Part shown: positions 35,464 through 44,200 of the stretch, piece after piece
Layout: each line of letters begins with the position of its first letter
Position numbering within the stretch: position 1 is the stretch's first letter
Program-made: the position numbers and the translations under genes
Assembly (NCBI RefSeq): GCF_006334915.2
Contig: NZ_VDMA02000011.1
Coordinates: 1 to 64,000 of the forward strand
Reading direction: 5' to 3'
Origin: Microbispora catharanthi
Lineage (GTDB): Bacteria; Actinomycetota; Actinomycetes; Streptosporangiales; Streptosporangiaceae
Length of the DNA stretch: 64,000 bases
The notes under the pieces: generated by a model
The model's database searches: none
Told to the model about the DNA's origin: nothing
Seen by the model: only the letters and a program-made list of their open reading frames with translations

Positions 35464-35522
35464 CGAGTTCTCCGAAGCTGGAACAAATGAGAGCGATGAG
35501 GGCTTTGGTATGGTGTCAATCG

Positions 35523-35528
35523 TAGGAT
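35523..35528 (+). promoter_or_regulatory. Leaderless -10 element (TAGGAT) of the CynX/NimT-type MFS gene
   Basis: TAGGAT is followed by six bases and ATG 35535. The short region just upstream (GGTATGGTGTCAATCG) is AT-richer than its surroundings and may contain a regulator site. Confidence 0.55.
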
Positions 35529-35534
35529 GACCCG

Positions 35535-36980
35535 ATGAGGGGAGATGTTGCGGCGATGAGTGCCGTCGTGACGCGGAGGGGCGTGCTCCGAGCACCATGG
35601 AGAGCACAAGGCGGATCGATGGCGTGGTTGATCGCCGGGGGCATCGCCCTCGCCGCGCTGAACCTGCGCACCGCGGTGACCAGCGTGGGGACCGTCCTCG
35701 ACCAGGTGAGCGCGGGATTGGGCCTGTCGGGGGCGATGACGGGGCTCCTCACCACGCTGCCGGTGATGAGCTTCGCTCTGTTCGGCGCCCTGACGCCGGC
35801 CATGTCCCGCAGGATGGGGGAGCACCGGCTGCTGCTGGCCGCGATCGTCCTGCTCGCGGCGGGGCAGGCCGCGCGCTCCCTCGTCGACTCGGCCGTGCCG
35901 TTCATGGCCGCGAGCGCGGTCGCGCTGGCAGGCGGCGCGGTCGGCAACGTCGTCATCCCCGCGCTGATCAAGAGGCACTTCCCCCGGCGGGCGGGTGCGA
36001 TGACCACCGTCTACTCGACGGCGCTCGCGGCCGGGACGATGGTCGCCGCCGCCGCGACCGTTCCCGTGCAGCAGGCGGCGGGAGGCAACTGGCATGTGGC
36101 ACTCGGGGTGTGGGCGGCCCTGGCCGCCGTGGCCGCGATTCCGTGGCTCGCGCTCAGGCGCGGTGAGCCGGAGCGGCGCGACACATCCGCGAGGGCCGGA
36201 GCCGACGGCCTCCTGCGCAGCAGGCTCGCCTGGGCCGTGGCCGGATACTTCGGCTCGCAGTCGCTCATCGCGTACGTGATGTTCGGCTGGCTGCCGCTGC
36301 TGCTGCGGGACAACGGCTACACCGCCGGGCAGGCCGGCCTGGTCCTCGCCGTGTTCACCGGGCTCGGGATCCCCGTCTCCATGGCGGTGCCCGCCCTGGC
36401 GGCCCGGCTGTCCGGACAGCGCCCGCTGGTGATCGCCTTCGCCGTCCTCTACGCGGCCGGCTTCGCGGGCCTGCTCACCGGGCAGGCGCTGTGGGCGTGG
36501 TCGATCCTCGTGGCCGTCGGCGGGGGCACGTTCCCGCTCGCGCTGGCGCTGCTCGCCATGCGGACCCGCACGGCGACGGGCACCGCCGCGCTGTCGGCCT
36601 TCGGGCAGAGCGCCGGGTATCTCATCGCGGGCGCCGGACCGATCACGTTCGGCCTGCTCCACCAGGTGAGCGGTGGGTGGGTGCTGCCGTTCGGGCTGCT
36701 GTTCGCCGCGCTCGCCGTACAGGTGGTGACCGGCTGGTACGCGGCGGCCGACCGCACCCTGGAAGACGAGACGTCGTCCGTGCCCACTGGGCGGCGGGAC
36801 GACCACGTCTCGCGGGGCGTGCGCGACCTCGTCGCGGGACGGGCGCGCCGGTCGGCCGAGAAGGCGCGGCACGCGCGGTCGGGCGACGGGGGCAAGGCGG
36901 CCCGGCCGCGCCTGACCCGCCCGGCCGGACGGCACGGTGCGGGCCGGGGAGACGAGCGCCGCAGGTCGGCCACCCGCTGA
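35535..36980 (+). CDS. CynX/NimT-family MFS transporter
   Basis: The 481-aa protein has twelve predicted helices and the CynX/NimT signature at the first helix (AWLIAGGIALAALNLRTAVTSVGTVLDQV) and GLLTTLPVMSFALFGALTPAMSRRMGEHRLLL. Members export or import small organic anions or act in nitroimidazole/cyanate tolerance; the substrate is not predictable. The last 85 residues form a basic, disordered tail (RARRSAEKARHARSGDG...). The ATG 35535 is supported by the leaderless -10 six bases before it. Related genes are often controlled by a neighbouring GntR regulator, which is absent here. Confidence 0.87.
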   Translation: MRGDVAAMSAVVTRRGVLRAPWRAQGGSMAWLIAGGIALAALNLRTAVTSVGTVLDQVSAGLGLSGAMTGLLTTLPVMSFALFGALTPAMSRRMGEHRLLLAAIVLLAAGQAARSLVDSAVPFMAASAVALAGGAVGNVVIPALIKRHFPRRAGAMTTVYSTALAAGTMVAAAATVPVQQAAGGNWHVALGVWAALAAVAAIPWLALRRGEPERRDTSARAGADGLLRSRLAWAVAGYFGSQSLIAYVMFGWLPLLLRDNGYTAGQAGLVLAVFTGLGIPVSMAVPALAARLSGQRPLVIAFAVLYAAGFAGLLTGQALWAWSILVAVGGGTFPLALALLAMRTRTATGTAALSAFGQSAGYLIAGAGPITFGLLHQVSGGWVLPFGLLFAALAVQVVTGWYAAADRTLEDETSSVPTGRRDDHVSRGVRDLVAGRARRSAEKARHARSGDGGKAARPRLTRPAGRHGAGRGDERRRSATR

Positions 36981-37053
36981 GGCCGCGCACCCGGGTTTAC
37001 CTCCTCCTCTCAGGGCAGGCGTAGTGCAGTAGCCCACGAGAGAAGGAGGAGGC

Positions 37054-37716
37054 ATGAGCTCGATCGAACAGTCCGTCGACGTGAATGTCCCGATCCGCAC
37101 CGCGTACAACCAGTGGACGCAGTTCGAGAGCTTCCCGGAGTTCATGGAGGGCGTGGAGTCGGTCAAGCAGATCGGCGACACGCGCACCGACTGGGTCGTC
37201 GAGATCGCGGGCGTCCGCCGTGAGTTCGAGGCGGAGATCACCGAGCAGCACCCCGACGAGCGGGTGGCCTGGCGCTCGGTGGACACGCCGCGGCAGGCCG
37301 GCGTCGTCACCTTCCACCGCATCGACGACACCACGACCCGGGTCACGCTGCAGATGGAGTACGACCCCGAGGGCTTCCTGGAGAAGGCGGCGGACGCCCT
37401 GCAGATCGTCCGCATGCGCGTCAAGGGCGACCTGGAGCGTTTCAAGACGTTCATCGAGTCGCGCGGCGGCGAGACCGGCGGCTGGCGCGGTGAGGTCCCC
37501 GGTCCGCACCAGCAGGGCGGCACGGGCACCGGCGGCTTCGGCACGGGTTACGACATCGGCGAGCCGATGCCGCCCCGGACCGTGAACCCCGAGTATCCGC
37601 GCGAGACGCCGCTGCCGCCGCCCGGCACCGGCCCGATCCCGCCCGCTCCCGGCACGGGTCCCGTCCCCGGCACCGGCCCGGTGCCGCCGCGCGACACGCC
37701 CGGTCCGGTGATCTGA
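37054..37716 (+). CDS. SRPBCC (polyketide cyclase/START-like) protein with Pro/Gly-rich tail
   Basis: Residues 1-145 form a SRPBCC lipid- or ligand-binding fold typical of the actinobacterial COQ10-like group (SSIEQSVDVNVPIRTAYNQWTQFESFPEFMEGVESV, RVAWRSVDTPRQAGVVTFH). The remaining 75 residues are low-complexity (GTGPIPP, GTGPVPGTGPVPP). GAAGGAGGAGG precedes the ATG, an excellent ribosome binding site. A GGGTTT...GGGCAG arrangement upstream (about 36992-37015) is vaguely like stress sigma-B promoters, which control several such genes in actinomycetes, but the spacing is poor. A 19-bp-stem terminator follows. Confidence 0.85.
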   Translation: MSSIEQSVDVNVPIRTAYNQWTQFESFPEFMEGVESVKQIGDTRTDWVVEIAGVRREFEAEITEQHPDERVAWRSVDTPRQAGVVTFHRIDDTTTRVTLQMEYDPEGFLEKAADALQIVRMRVKGDLERFKTFIESRGGETGGWRGEVPGPHQQGGTGTGGFGTGYDIGEPMPPRTVNPEYPRETPLPPPGTGPIPPAPGTGPVPGTGPVPPRDTPGPVI

Positions 37717-37728
37717 TCAGGCACCACG

Positions 37729-37771
37729 CGAATAGGCCCGTCTCTCGTAAATCGAGAGACGGGCCTATTCG
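37729..37771 (+). terminator. Long perfect hairpin after the SRPBCC gene
   Basis: Positions 37729-37747 pair perfectly with 37753-37771 (19 bp) around a TAAAT loop. Only a weak TTATAT tract follows. Confidence 0.85.
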
Positions 37772-37860
37772 TTATATGTGAGTGATCGGAAATTTATTTA
37801 GCCCTGATATGATGGAAAAACCTTGTTATAGCCTCTCGGGCGTATCTCATCGCATCAACC
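37772..37860 (+). promoter_or_regulatory. AT-rich promoter region of the dienelactone hydrolase gene
   Basis: This stretch is conspicuously AT-rich for the window (TTATATG, AAATTTATTTAG, GATATGATGG, TTGTTATAG). TATGAT near 37808 and TTATAG near 37826 are both possible -10 hexamers; I cannot decide between them. Confidence 0.4.
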
Positions 37861-37876
37861 GAAAGGGATGTCGCCC

Positions 37877-38668
37877 GTGTGCTACGAGCCCGACGCCGTG
37901 CCGCCCGTCCACGGTTCTCCGATCACGACCGTCACGTCCGAACGCCTTGTGCTGACCTCGGCCGACGGCGCGAACTTCGCGGCTCATCTGGCCCGCCCCG
38001 GCCGCGCGTCCGGTCCTGCGGTGCTCGTCCTGCCGGACAACCGGGGCTTGTCGGGATTCTATGAACGCCTCACTGAACGGCTCGCCGAGCAGGGGCACAT
38101 CGCGCTCGCCATCGACTATTTCGGGCGTACGGCCGGGACCGACCCGCGGACCGAGGATTTCCCCTTCATGGAGCACCTGGGCAAGGCGCACAAGGACGGG
38201 CTGTTCGCCGACATCGCCGCCGGCGCCGCACACCTGCGGGCCGAAAGCGACGAGGAAATCGTCTCCCTCGGCTTCTGTTTCGGCGGCAGGCTCGCGTTCA
38301 TGACGGCCCGGCCGGCCTTCGGGCTCGCCGGCACCATCGGCCTGTACGGATATCCGGACGTGCTGTTCGGCAACCCCGGCCCCACCCAGATGGCGGGCGA
38401 GCTGCGCGGACCGATCCTGGGATTGTTCGGCGGCGCGGACGAGGGTATCTCCCCCGAGGTGGTGAGCGCGTTCGGCGAGGCGCTGGAAGGCGCGGGGGTG
38501 GCGCACGAGTTCGTCACCTATCCGGGAGCGCCGCACAGCTTCTTCGAGCTGGGCCGCCCGGAGTTGGCCGAGACCTGCGCCGACGCCTGGTCGCGCATCC
38601 TCGGCTTCCTGAAGCGGACAGCCCGAGGCGACCTGACCTCGCCTCGGGCTGCCACGATGCAAGACTAA
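37877..38668 (+). CDS. Dienelactone hydrolase family protein
   Basis: The 263-aa alpha/beta hydrolase shows the nucleophile elbow as GFCFGG, where cysteine replaces the usual serine (the dienelactone hydrolase hallmark), the aspartate region GLFGGADEGIS and the histidine in YPGAPHSFFE. Substrate is unknown. The GTG at 37877 is preferred over the ATG at 37868 because GAAAGGG (37861-37867) is nine bases from the GTG but abuts the ATG, and the family usually begins with MCYE/MCYD. The gene stands alone between a terminator and the EamA leader region. Confidence 0.88.
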   Translation: MCYEPDAVPPVHGSPITTVTSERLVLTSADGANFAAHLARPGRASGPAVLVLPDNRGLSGFYERLTERLAEQGHIALAIDYFGRTAGTDPRTEDFPFMEHLGKAHKDGLFADIAAGAAHLRAESDEEIVSLGFCFGGRLAFMTARPAFGLAGTIGLYGYPDVLFGNPGPTQMAGELRGPILGLFGGADEGISPEVVSAFGEALEGAGVAHEFVTYPGAPHSFFELGRPELAETCADAWSRILGFLKRTARGDLTSPRAATMQD

Positions 38669-38745
38669 GCCTTCCGGCTCCCGCCGCGCGCACCGGCACC
38701 CCCGAAAGTGCCTAAATGGTGATGCGGCCGAACGCGCGGGCACGT

Positions 38746-38751
38746 TACGGT
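38746..38751 (+). promoter_or_regulatory. Leaderless -10 (TACGGT) of the EamA leader transcript
   Basis: TACGGT lies exactly six bases before the GTG of a 12-codon ORF (38758). It sits within a 9-bp inverted repeat: CGCGGGCAC (38735-38743) and GTGCCCGCG (38750-38758). That palindrome could be a repressor operator placed over the -10. Confidence 0.6.
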
Positions 38752-38757
38752 GCCCGC

Positions 38758-38793
38758 GTGACATTGATCGTCTCTCCGCCGCCCGCTCGCTAG
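38758..38793 (+). CDS. Leaderless leader peptide MTLIVSPPPAR
   Basis: The 11-residue ORF starts at a GTG positioned for leaderless translation and ends at TAG 38791-38793. Three consecutive proline codons (CCG CCG CCC) lie just before the stop; PPP is a known ribosome-stalling sequence. The stop codon falls in the loop/3' arm of a 10-bp hairpin (38778-38787 with 38792-38801). More hairpins fill the 90 bases before the EamA gene. This is the layout of a ribosome-mediated attenuator, an inference from sequence alone. Confidence 0.55.
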   Translation: MTLIVSPPPAR

Positions 38794-38876
38794 CGGGCGG
38801 CGCCATCCGGTGAGCCGGGCCTGGGCGGCCCGGCCGGTGGCCCCTGCCCGCCTGCGGCAATCGGGCCCACCTCACT
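38778..38876 (+). promoter_or_regulatory. Hairpin array (candidate attenuator) before the EamA gene
   Basis: Three successive stems are visible: 38778-38787/38792-38801 (10 bp, overlapping the leader codons and stop), GCCGGGCC 38814-38821 with GGCCCGGC 38827-38834 (8 bp), and a broken stem joining GGTGG 38836-38840 to CCACC 38867-38871 with CCCG/CGGG inside. No T run is present, so any control would act on Rho access or on translation initiation; GGAGAG at 38877-38882 follows immediately. Confidence 0.5.
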
Positions 38877-38888
38877 GGAGAGACATCG

Positions 38889-39749
38889 ATGAACCATGCT
38901 CCAGCCCTGTCCGTACGGCAGGGTCTCGTCTACGTGTCCACCGCCGCGGTCGCCTGGGGAACCGGGGGAGCGGCGGGGGCGCTGCTGCACGGCGCGGGAC
39001 AGTTGAGTCCCGTCGCCGTGTCGTTCTGGCGCTTCGCCTGCGGCGCGGCGCTCCTGCTCGCCGTCGCGCGCAGCCGCCCCTCCTGGCGGGCGGTGCTGCT
39101 CGTCGGCCCGGCGATGGCGGTGTGCCAGGCGGCCTACTTCGCGGCCATCGCCGAGGCCGGGGTCGCGGTCGCCACGATGATCACGATGGGCGCCGCTCCG
39201 CTCCTGGTGGCGGTCGGTGGCCGGGTCTTCCTGGGCGAGCCGCTGGGCCGTACCGGCCTCGGATGCGCGGCGCTCGCCGTCGCCGGTCTGGCCATGCTCA
39301 CGGGAGGCGCGCAGACGGTCACCCCGGCGGGCGCCGGCTACTCGCTGCTGTCGGCGGCGGCCTACTCCCTCGTCACCCTCACGACCCGCCGGATGCCCGC
39401 CGACGGCGTGGCCGTATGGGGGTTCGCCGGGGGCGCGGCCTGCCTGCTCCCACTCGCCGCCGCCGGAGGGCTGCTGCCCGCCGGGCACACCGTGACCAAC
39501 GTGCTGCTGCTCGGCTACCTGGCGGCCGTGCCGACGGCGCTCGCGTACGGGCTGTTCTTCGCGGGGCTGCGCGTCGTCGGCGGCACCACGGCGGCGGTCC
39601 TCTCCCTGCTCGAACCGCTGGTCGCCGCCGTCATCGGCGTCGTGCTGCTGGGGGAGCGCCTGTCCGCCGTACAGGTGGGCGGGGCGATCGTGCTTCTGTG
39701 CGCCCTCGCCTGGCTCGCCAGGGGGGAACTTCGCGGCGTCCCGCGCTAA
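38889..39749 (+). CDS. EamA/DMT-family transporter
   Basis: The 286-aa protein has ten helices in two EamA repeats (about 10-135 and 148-275); the second repeat ends VVGGTTAAVLSLLEPLVAAVIGVVLLGERLSAVQVGGAIVLL, the family signature. DMT exporters of this kind move amino acids or drugs outward. GGAGAG lies seven bases before the ATG. A leaderless PPP leader peptide and hairpins upstream suggest expression responds to translation status, such as an antibiotic or amino-acid supply. Confidence 0.9.
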   Translation: MNHAPALSVRQGLVYVSTAAVAWGTGGAAGALLHGAGQLSPVAVSFWRFACGAALLLAVARSRPSWRAVLLVGPAMAVCQAAYFAAIAEAGVAVATMITMGAAPLLVAVGGRVFLGEPLGRTGLGCAALAVAGLAMLTGGAQTVTPAGAGYSLLSAAAYSLVTLTTRRMPADGVAVWGFAGGAACLLPLAAAGGLLPAGHTVTNVLLLGYLAAVPTALAYGLFFAGLRVVGGTTAAVLSLLEPLVAAVIGVVLLGERLSAVQVGGAIVLLCALAWLARGELRGVPR

Positions 39750-39864
39750 CTCAGGGGCCGGAAGGCCTGTTAGCGATACCATGAGCTGGGGGCAGTGCGC
39801 GTACGCGGTCACCAGGCGAAACGTTCCTCACAGGGCTCGTGACGCGACAGTGGTCACCACGGTA

Positions 39865-39891
39865 TTGACACGGCTTGCTGTTATCGCAAAC
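39865..39891 (+). promoter_or_regulatory. Promoter -35 (TTGACA) and operator-like site of the first lacI gene
   Basis: TTGACA at 39865-39870 is a perfect -35; a -10-like AACACT lies 17-18 bases on. The 12-mer GTTATCGCAAAC at 39880-39891 matches the locus operator GTTAGCGCTAAC at ten of twelve positions and sits between -35 and -10, so this regulator may repress itself or be controlled by its paralogue. Confidence 0.5.
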
Positions 39892-39910
39892 ACTCGGGAA
39901 CCTGATCAGA

Positions 39911-40963
39911 ATGAGCGGGGCGCGGCGGATGACGAAGGTCCGGCCTGGAGAGAGCCCGACCGAACGCCCGAAGGCGGCGGTCATGGAGGACGTCGCGGAG
40001 CTGGCAGGAGTGTCGGCGATGACGGTGTCGAGAGTGCTGAACGCTCCGGAGAAGGTGCGCCCGGAGACCCGGGCGCGCGTTCTCGCGGCGGTCCGCGAGC
40101 TCGACTACCGGCCCAATTCGGCGGCGCGGGTCCTGGTGACCGGCCGCTCGGGGGTGCTGGGGGTCGTCTGCTTCGACACCACCCTGTACGGCCCGGCCTC
40201 CACGTTGTTCGGCATCGAGCAGGCGGCCAGGGACAGCGACTACCTGGTCAGCATCGCCAGCCTGCCCGCGCTCAACCGCACCTGGATCACCAGGGGAATC
40301 GACCGCCTGCGGTCCCAGTCGGTGGACGGCGTCATCGTCGTCGCGCCGCACGAGTCGGCCGCCGAGGGGCTCCGGCACCTTCCCCCGGGCCTCCCGGCGG
40401 TCGACGTCGGCGGAGGAACCGATCTGCCGGTGCCGGTGGCGGCGGTGGACCAGTACGCCGGCGCCGCCCGTGCCACCCGCCACCTGCTCAGTCTCGGTCA
40501 CCGCACCGTCTGGCACCTGTCGGGCCCGCCCAACTGGATCGACGCGAGCGGCCGGGTGGCCGGCTGGCGGTCGGTGCTGGAGGCGGAGGGCAGGGAGGTT
40601 CCCGAGCCGCTGGTCGGCGACTGGACCGCTCACTCCGGCTACGAGATCGGCAAGCGGCTCGCCCGCGAGCCCGACGTGACGGCGATCTTCGTGGCCAACG
40701 ACCACATGGCGATGGGCGTGCTGCGAGCCCTGCGGGAGGCTGGCCGGCGGGTCCCCGAGGACGTGAGCGTCGTCGGGTTCGACGACGTCCCCGAGGCGGC
40801 CTACTTCTGGCCGCCCCTGACCACCGTACGGCAGAACTTCGGCGAGGTCGGCCGGCAGGCGTTCCAGCTCCTGCTCGACCGCATCTTCGGGGTGGACGGC
40901 GAGGCCAGGCGCATGGTGGAGCCCGAACTCGTGGTGAGGGAGAGCACCGGCGTCAGCCCCTGA
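39911..40963 (+). CDS. LacI-family transcriptional regulator 1 (AraR-like)
   Basis: The 350-aa protein has a LacI HTH (about 25-50; VMEDVAELAGVSAMTVSRVLNAPEKVRPETRARVLAAVRELDYRPN) and a periplasmic-binding-protein-like effector domain (from about 80). It is clearly paralogous to the regulator at 45208: DTTLYGPAST, GIEQAARD, TVWH.SGP and PPLTT.RQ.FG are shared. ATG 39911 has GGGAA ten bases upstream; ATG 39929 is possible. It stands convergent to the GH51 gene and probably senses arabinose or an arabino-oligosaccharide. Confidence 0.9.
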   Translation: MSGARRMTKVRPGESPTERPKAAVMEDVAELAGVSAMTVSRVLNAPEKVRPETRARVLAAVRELDYRPNSAARVLVTGRSGVLGVVCFDTTLYGPASTLFGIEQAARDSDYLVSIASLPALNRTWITRGIDRLRSQSVDGVIVVAPHESAAEGLRHLPPGLPAVDVGGGTDLPVPVAAVDQYAGAARATRHLLSLGHRTVWHLSGPPNWIDASGRVAGWRSVLEAEGREVPEPLVGDWTAHSGYEIGKRLAREPDVTAIFVANDHMAMGVLRALREAGRRVPEDVSVVGFDDVPEAAYFWPPLTTVRQNFGEVGRQAFQLLLDRIFGVDGEARRMVEPELVVRESTGVSP

Positions 40964-40967
40964 AAAG

Positions 40968-41038
40968 CTTCCGCCCCGCTCGCGAGCGAGCCGGGCGGAA
41001 GACCGCGTCCCGCCGGTCTAGGCCCCCGGCGGGACGCG
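40968..41038. terminator. Two back-to-back hairpins between convergent lacI and GH51 genes
   Basis: CTTCCGCCC (40968-40976) pairs with GGGCGGAAG (40993-41001); positions 41004-41016 pair perfectly with 41026-41038 (13 bp). They can serve transcripts from both sides. Neither has a T run. Confidence 0.75.
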
Positions 41039-41120
41039 TGGAACAACCGTCCCCGTGCGGACCGTCCCATGGGCGGCCTGTCGGCTGCGCTGCCCGCTTC
41101 GGTGATCGGACACAGGTGAG

Positions 41121-41154
41121 AGCGGCGGCAGGCGTGTCCACGCCTGCCGCCGCT
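41121..41154 (-). terminator. Hairpin following the GH51 gene
   Basis: A 14-bp perfect stem (41121-41134 with 41141-41154, loop TGTCCA) lies 47 bases beyond the stop of the minus-strand GH51 gene, in the 237-base gap that otherwise holds only the two hairpins at 40968-41038. Confidence 0.65.
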
Positions 41155-41200
41155 CGCGAGGAGCCGCCCGGGGCGATGGCGCACCCCGGACGGCCGTTTG

Positions 41201-44200
41201 CTACGGCTTCACCTCCAGCGTCACCATGGTGGCCGACGGCCGGAAGCGGGCGTCGCCGGAGTAGGAGACGGTGAGCTCGTGTGTGCCGGCCGGCAGGTCG
41301 AGGCCGAGCTCGGTCTTGCCCTGGCCGCCGGGGTTGAGCGTCCCGTCGCCGAGGATCGTCGCGCCCTCGGACACGGTCACCTCACCGGTCGCGCCCTCCG
41401 GGTCCACGCTGTAGTGGACCTGGACCTTCTTGCCCTGCTTCACCTGCTCGGGCGACGCGTGGGCGGTGACGGTGGTGCCGGCCCGGGTGTCCTTGCCGAG
41501 GCGGATGAACGTCACCGAGTGGGCCGGGAAGTCGTAGGTGAAGGCGGAGGAGAATCCGCTCACCTCCCGCTCGACCGGAGAGATCTTCGTGGGCTCGGCG
41601 AGCGAGTTCACGGCGGCCGGGTCGCCGGTCAGCGAGGTGACGATGGCCTTCGGCGCGATCGCGGCGGTGCCGAGGTCGACCGTGCTGCGCACGGCGGTGT
41701 CCTGGACGTTGACGGCCTTGATCACCACGTCGCCGCTGTCGCTGTCCTTCGAGACCACCTGGTAGAGCGGTTCGACGGCGGCGTTGTCGGTGAAGTCGTT
41801 GATCTTCTGGCCGTCCAGCCAGGTGGTGATGTGGCGACCGGAGACCTGGATCTTGATTGTGTAGTCGCGACCGGTCTGGACCGTGGTGCTCGACGTCGCG
41901 ATCGACGACTTGGAGCCGTTCGTCGCCTTCTCGACGGCCGACTGGGTGTTGTTCCAGCCGCCGATGTTCCACCAGTAGAAGTTGCCGGTGTCCTTCGCGC
42001 CGAACATCACCAGGAAGCCCTCGGCTCCGCCGGTCTTGCGTGCCGTGACCTCCAGCGTGTAGTCGGACCAGTCCGTCGAGCCGGCCGTGGAGCGGGCGTC
42101 GGCCACGTTGGCCGTCTGGACGTACGCGCCGTCCTGCGCCGCCCACGTTCCCTGGCCGGGAGTCCACTTGCCCGTGCCGTTCGAGAAGTCGTCGTCGAAC
42201 AGGACCGTGCCGTCGGCCCCGGTGACCTTGACGTCGTCGTAGCGGACCTGGGTGTTCCAGGAGCCGAGGCCGATGGCGCCCTTGATGTCGTCGGCCGGCA
42301 GCGGGCTCGCCTTGTACGTGCTCGGCAGCACGGTGTCGCCCACGTTGCGGGAGAACAGGCGCTGCACGTAGTAGCTGGGGGAGCCGTACACCTGGTCGTT
42401 GTCGAACCAGATGAGGTCCGGCGTCCAGTTGACGTAGTCGACGTTGGACAGCAGCGGCGCGTACGACGCCAGCTCGACGACGTCGGAGTTGCGCTCGATG
42501 CCGGTCAGGTACGACGCCTCGGTCAGCGCGTTCCAGTACGTGCTGCCCTTCGAGGCGTACTCGCCGACGAACACGTGCGGGCCGCTGCGGTCGTAGGTGT
42601 CGTAGCGGTGGTTGTTGGCCAGGAACCAGCTCGGGTCGTTGTAGTAGTGCTCGTCGACCAGGTCGGCCTTCTGGTCACGCGCGAACTGCCACATGCGATC
42701 GAACCAGCTGCCCTGGGACGTCTGGCCGGCGTTCGAGAGGATCTTGATGTTCGGGTACTCGGCCCGGATCGCGCTCGCGAACTTGGGGAAGTTCGTGAAG
42801 AACTCGGTGTAGATCTCCTCGTTGCCGAGGCCGATGTACTTCAGGTCGAACGGCTTGGGGTGGCCCATGGCGGCCCGCTTGGCACCCCAGGTGGAGTCGG
42901 CGGGACCGTTGGCGAACTCGATGAGGTCGAGCGTGTCCTGGACCCACCGCTGGAGCTTGGCCTCGTCGGTCAGCGGCCGGTTCTCGTTGCAGCCGTTGAC
43001 GCCCACCGACAGCACCGGCAGCGGCTCGGCGCCGATGTCCTCGGCGAACTGGAAGTACTCGTAGTAGCCGATGCCGTACGTCTGGTTGTAGCCCCAGAAG
43101 TTGAAGTTGGTCGGCCGCTCCTCGACCGGGCCGAGCGTCTCCTTCCACTGGTAGATGCGGCGCCGGTCCTGGTTGAGCGAGTACGGGTCGTAGGTGCCGA
43201 CGTTGGTCACGCAGCCGCCGGGGAAGCGCAGGAAGCGCGGCTTGAGCGCGGCGATCGTCTCGGCGATGTCCTTGCGCATGCCGTTCTGACGGCCCTTGAA
43301 GGTGTCCTCGGGGAACAGCGAGATCATGTCGAGGTCGGCCCGGCCGCTGCCGCCGGCCAGCACGACCAGGCGCCCCGCGTCGGTGGTCTCGCTCGCGGTG
43401 ATCGTCGCGGTGTACTTCTTCCAGTCGGCCGACTGGGCGTCGATCGTGGCCGTGCCGTACACCTTGGAGCCGTCGGCGCTCTCGATGGACGCGGTGATCG
43501 GGCCGCCGCTGGTGCGCCGGGCGAACAGCGACAGGTCGTAGGTCTTGCCGGCCTGGACCGCGACGCCCTTGTTGAAGCCGGCGTTGCTCACGCCGAAACC
43601 GGTGCCCGGGCTGGTGATGTCCAGCCGCAGGAAGTTGCGGTTGTCACTGTTCAGCGGCCGGTCGCCGGACACCGCGGCCGTGCCGGCCGCGCCGCCGCGC
43701 TCGACCTTGGTCCACGCGGTCAGGCCGTTGTAGTTCCGGTTGTCCACCGAGTTGAACTCGAAGGACCGGTTCTGCACGAGCTCGGCGTACAGGCCGCCGT
43801 CGGCCGCGTGGTTGATGTCCTCGTAGAAGATGCCGTACAGGTTGGGGCTGACCTTGGTGCCGGCGGCGGTGGTGTCCACCTTGAGCTCGCCGACGTCCTT
43901 GGCGTACCCCTCGACCTGGAACTTCGTCCCCTGTGTTGTTGTCGTCTGGGTTGTTGTGGTCTGGCTCGTGGCGACGAGTCTGCCGTCGCTGACCGCGACT
44001 CGCCTGTCCCCGGCCGACAGGTACACCTTGCCTCCGCCGGCGTCGCGGAGCTGGAACGCTCCAGCCGTCGAGCCGAGGCGCAGCGTGGAGTCGTCGGCGA
44101 CCCCCAGGTAGCCCTTGCCGTTCAGGTCCTTGAGCGCGACCGTGCCGTCGCCCTTGTCCTCGGCGGTGACCGCGAGGCTCGTCATGCCCGGGGCGTCGGA

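Noticed and set aside
37868..37876. ATG start for the dienelactone hydrolase gene
   Set aside because: The Shine-Dalgarno GAAAGGG abuts this ATG with no spacing, whereas it is nine bases from the GTG at 37877, where the family begins.
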